Origin: Acidobacteriaceae bacterium
GTDB taxonomy: Bacteria > Acidobacteriota > Terriglobia > Terriglobales > Acidobacteriaceae
NCBI GenBank assembly: GCA_030044455.1
Contig: JASHVU010000219.1
Location: 1-6,157 of the forward strand
DNA: 6,157 nt
Direction of reading: 5' to 3'
Part shown: positions 6,051 through 6,157 of the stretch, one piece after another
Layout of the letters: every line of letters begins with the position of its first letter
Position numbering within the stretch: the stretch's first letter is position 1
Notes under the pieces: generated by a model
Seen by the model: the letters and a program-made list of their open reading frames with translations, nothing else
What the model was told of the DNA's origin: nothing
Databases searched by the model: none
Made by a program: the position numbers and the translations under genes

Positions 6051-6096
6051 CCAAAGCAACCGCAGATCCTTCGCGCCTACGGCGCTCAGGATGACA
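6051..6096 (-). repeat. Dispersed hairpin repeat, copy B
   Basis: Read on the minus strand it opens TGTCATCCTGAGCGCC and closes GAAGGATCTGCGGTTGCTTT, matching the ends of copy A at 4843-4917. It folds well: ATCCT (6066-6070) pairs with AGGAT (6088-6092) and GCGCC (6073-6077) with GGCGC (6081-6085), with a TC/TC internal loop and a TAC tip. It ends almost at the possible ATG of the unknown gene, so it would form that gene's leader or supply part of its promoter region. Confidence 0.55.
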
Positions 6097-6157
6097 ACTC
6101 AATACTTTTGAGCATCTGCCATTCATTTCGAGCGTTCCCAGGTCTCAAAATCGAGAC
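6097..6157. other. Window-edge non-coding stretch with two short palindromes
   Basis: No gene is visible. CTCAA (6098-6102) and TTGAG (6108-6112) form a small inverted repeat with a five-base spacer. GTCTC (6142-6146) and GAGAC (6153-6157) form a hairpin with an AAAATC loop that reaches the last base of the window and may continue beyond it. Either could be part of a terminator or of another dispersed repeat cut by the window edge. Confidence 0.25.

Noticed and set aside
6098..6112. CTCAA-N5-TTGAG as a HAIR-like HspR site
   Set aside because: The half-sites are in the opposite order to HAIR and the spacer is too short. It is more likely a chance palindrome.
1..6157. CRISPR array, tRNA, rRNA or transposase gene
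   Set aside because: No regularly spaced repeats, cloverleaf-like segment with CCA-end features, rRNA-like stretch or transposase motif was found on either strand.

Overview
The window most likely comes from the chromosome of an acidobacterium (Acidobacteriota, Terriglobia-like). This is an inference, not a database result. It rests on the high GC of the core genes (a hand count of 4261-4320 gives about 67%), a hopanoid-type glycosyltransferase, a dnaJ-hspR pair, and short hairpin repeats of the TGTCATyCTGA...GAAGrATCTGC type that I associate with such genomes. Every credible gene lies on the minus strand, so transcription runs from right to left.

Right part, 4756-6157. This is a lower-GC accessory stretch (sampled lines about 42-55% GC). 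It holds one unrecognised 282-residue protein (5201-6049), followed 26 bases later by a small DUF433-type antitoxin gene (4960-5174) broken by a perfect 8-base tandem duplication. No toxin gene follows. At the place where a toxin would start there is a dispersed hairpin repeat (4843-4917). A second, oppositely oriented copy (6051-6096) sits immediately before the unknown gene. The two copies therefore bracket the small module.

Middle part, 2408-4755. The heat-shock genes dnaJ (type I J-protein with all four zinc-binding CxxC motifs) and hspR (MerR-family repressor) are 11 bases apart, and the hspR ribosome binding site overlaps the dnaJ stop codon. A TauE/SafE-type membrane permease gene follows. 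Its conserved N-terminus begins upstream of any ATG, GTG or TTG codon, so it may use an ATC or ATT start. A strong palindrome at 4789-4814, upstream of dnaJ, is a candidate operator.

Left part, 1-2407. A 241-base gap with a perfect TATAAT box and paired 11-base direct repeats precedes a GH25 lysozyme-like protein without a signal peptide. Next come an HpnI-like GT21 membrane glycosyltransferase (probably glycosylation of bacteriohopanetetrol) and the first 65 codons of a membrane protein resembling GT87/DUF2029 glycosyltransferases, cut by the window edge.

Taken together, the window joins ordinary chaperone and envelope-lipid genes to a small decayed accessory island. I found no RNA gene, CRISPR array, transposase or complete mobile element.
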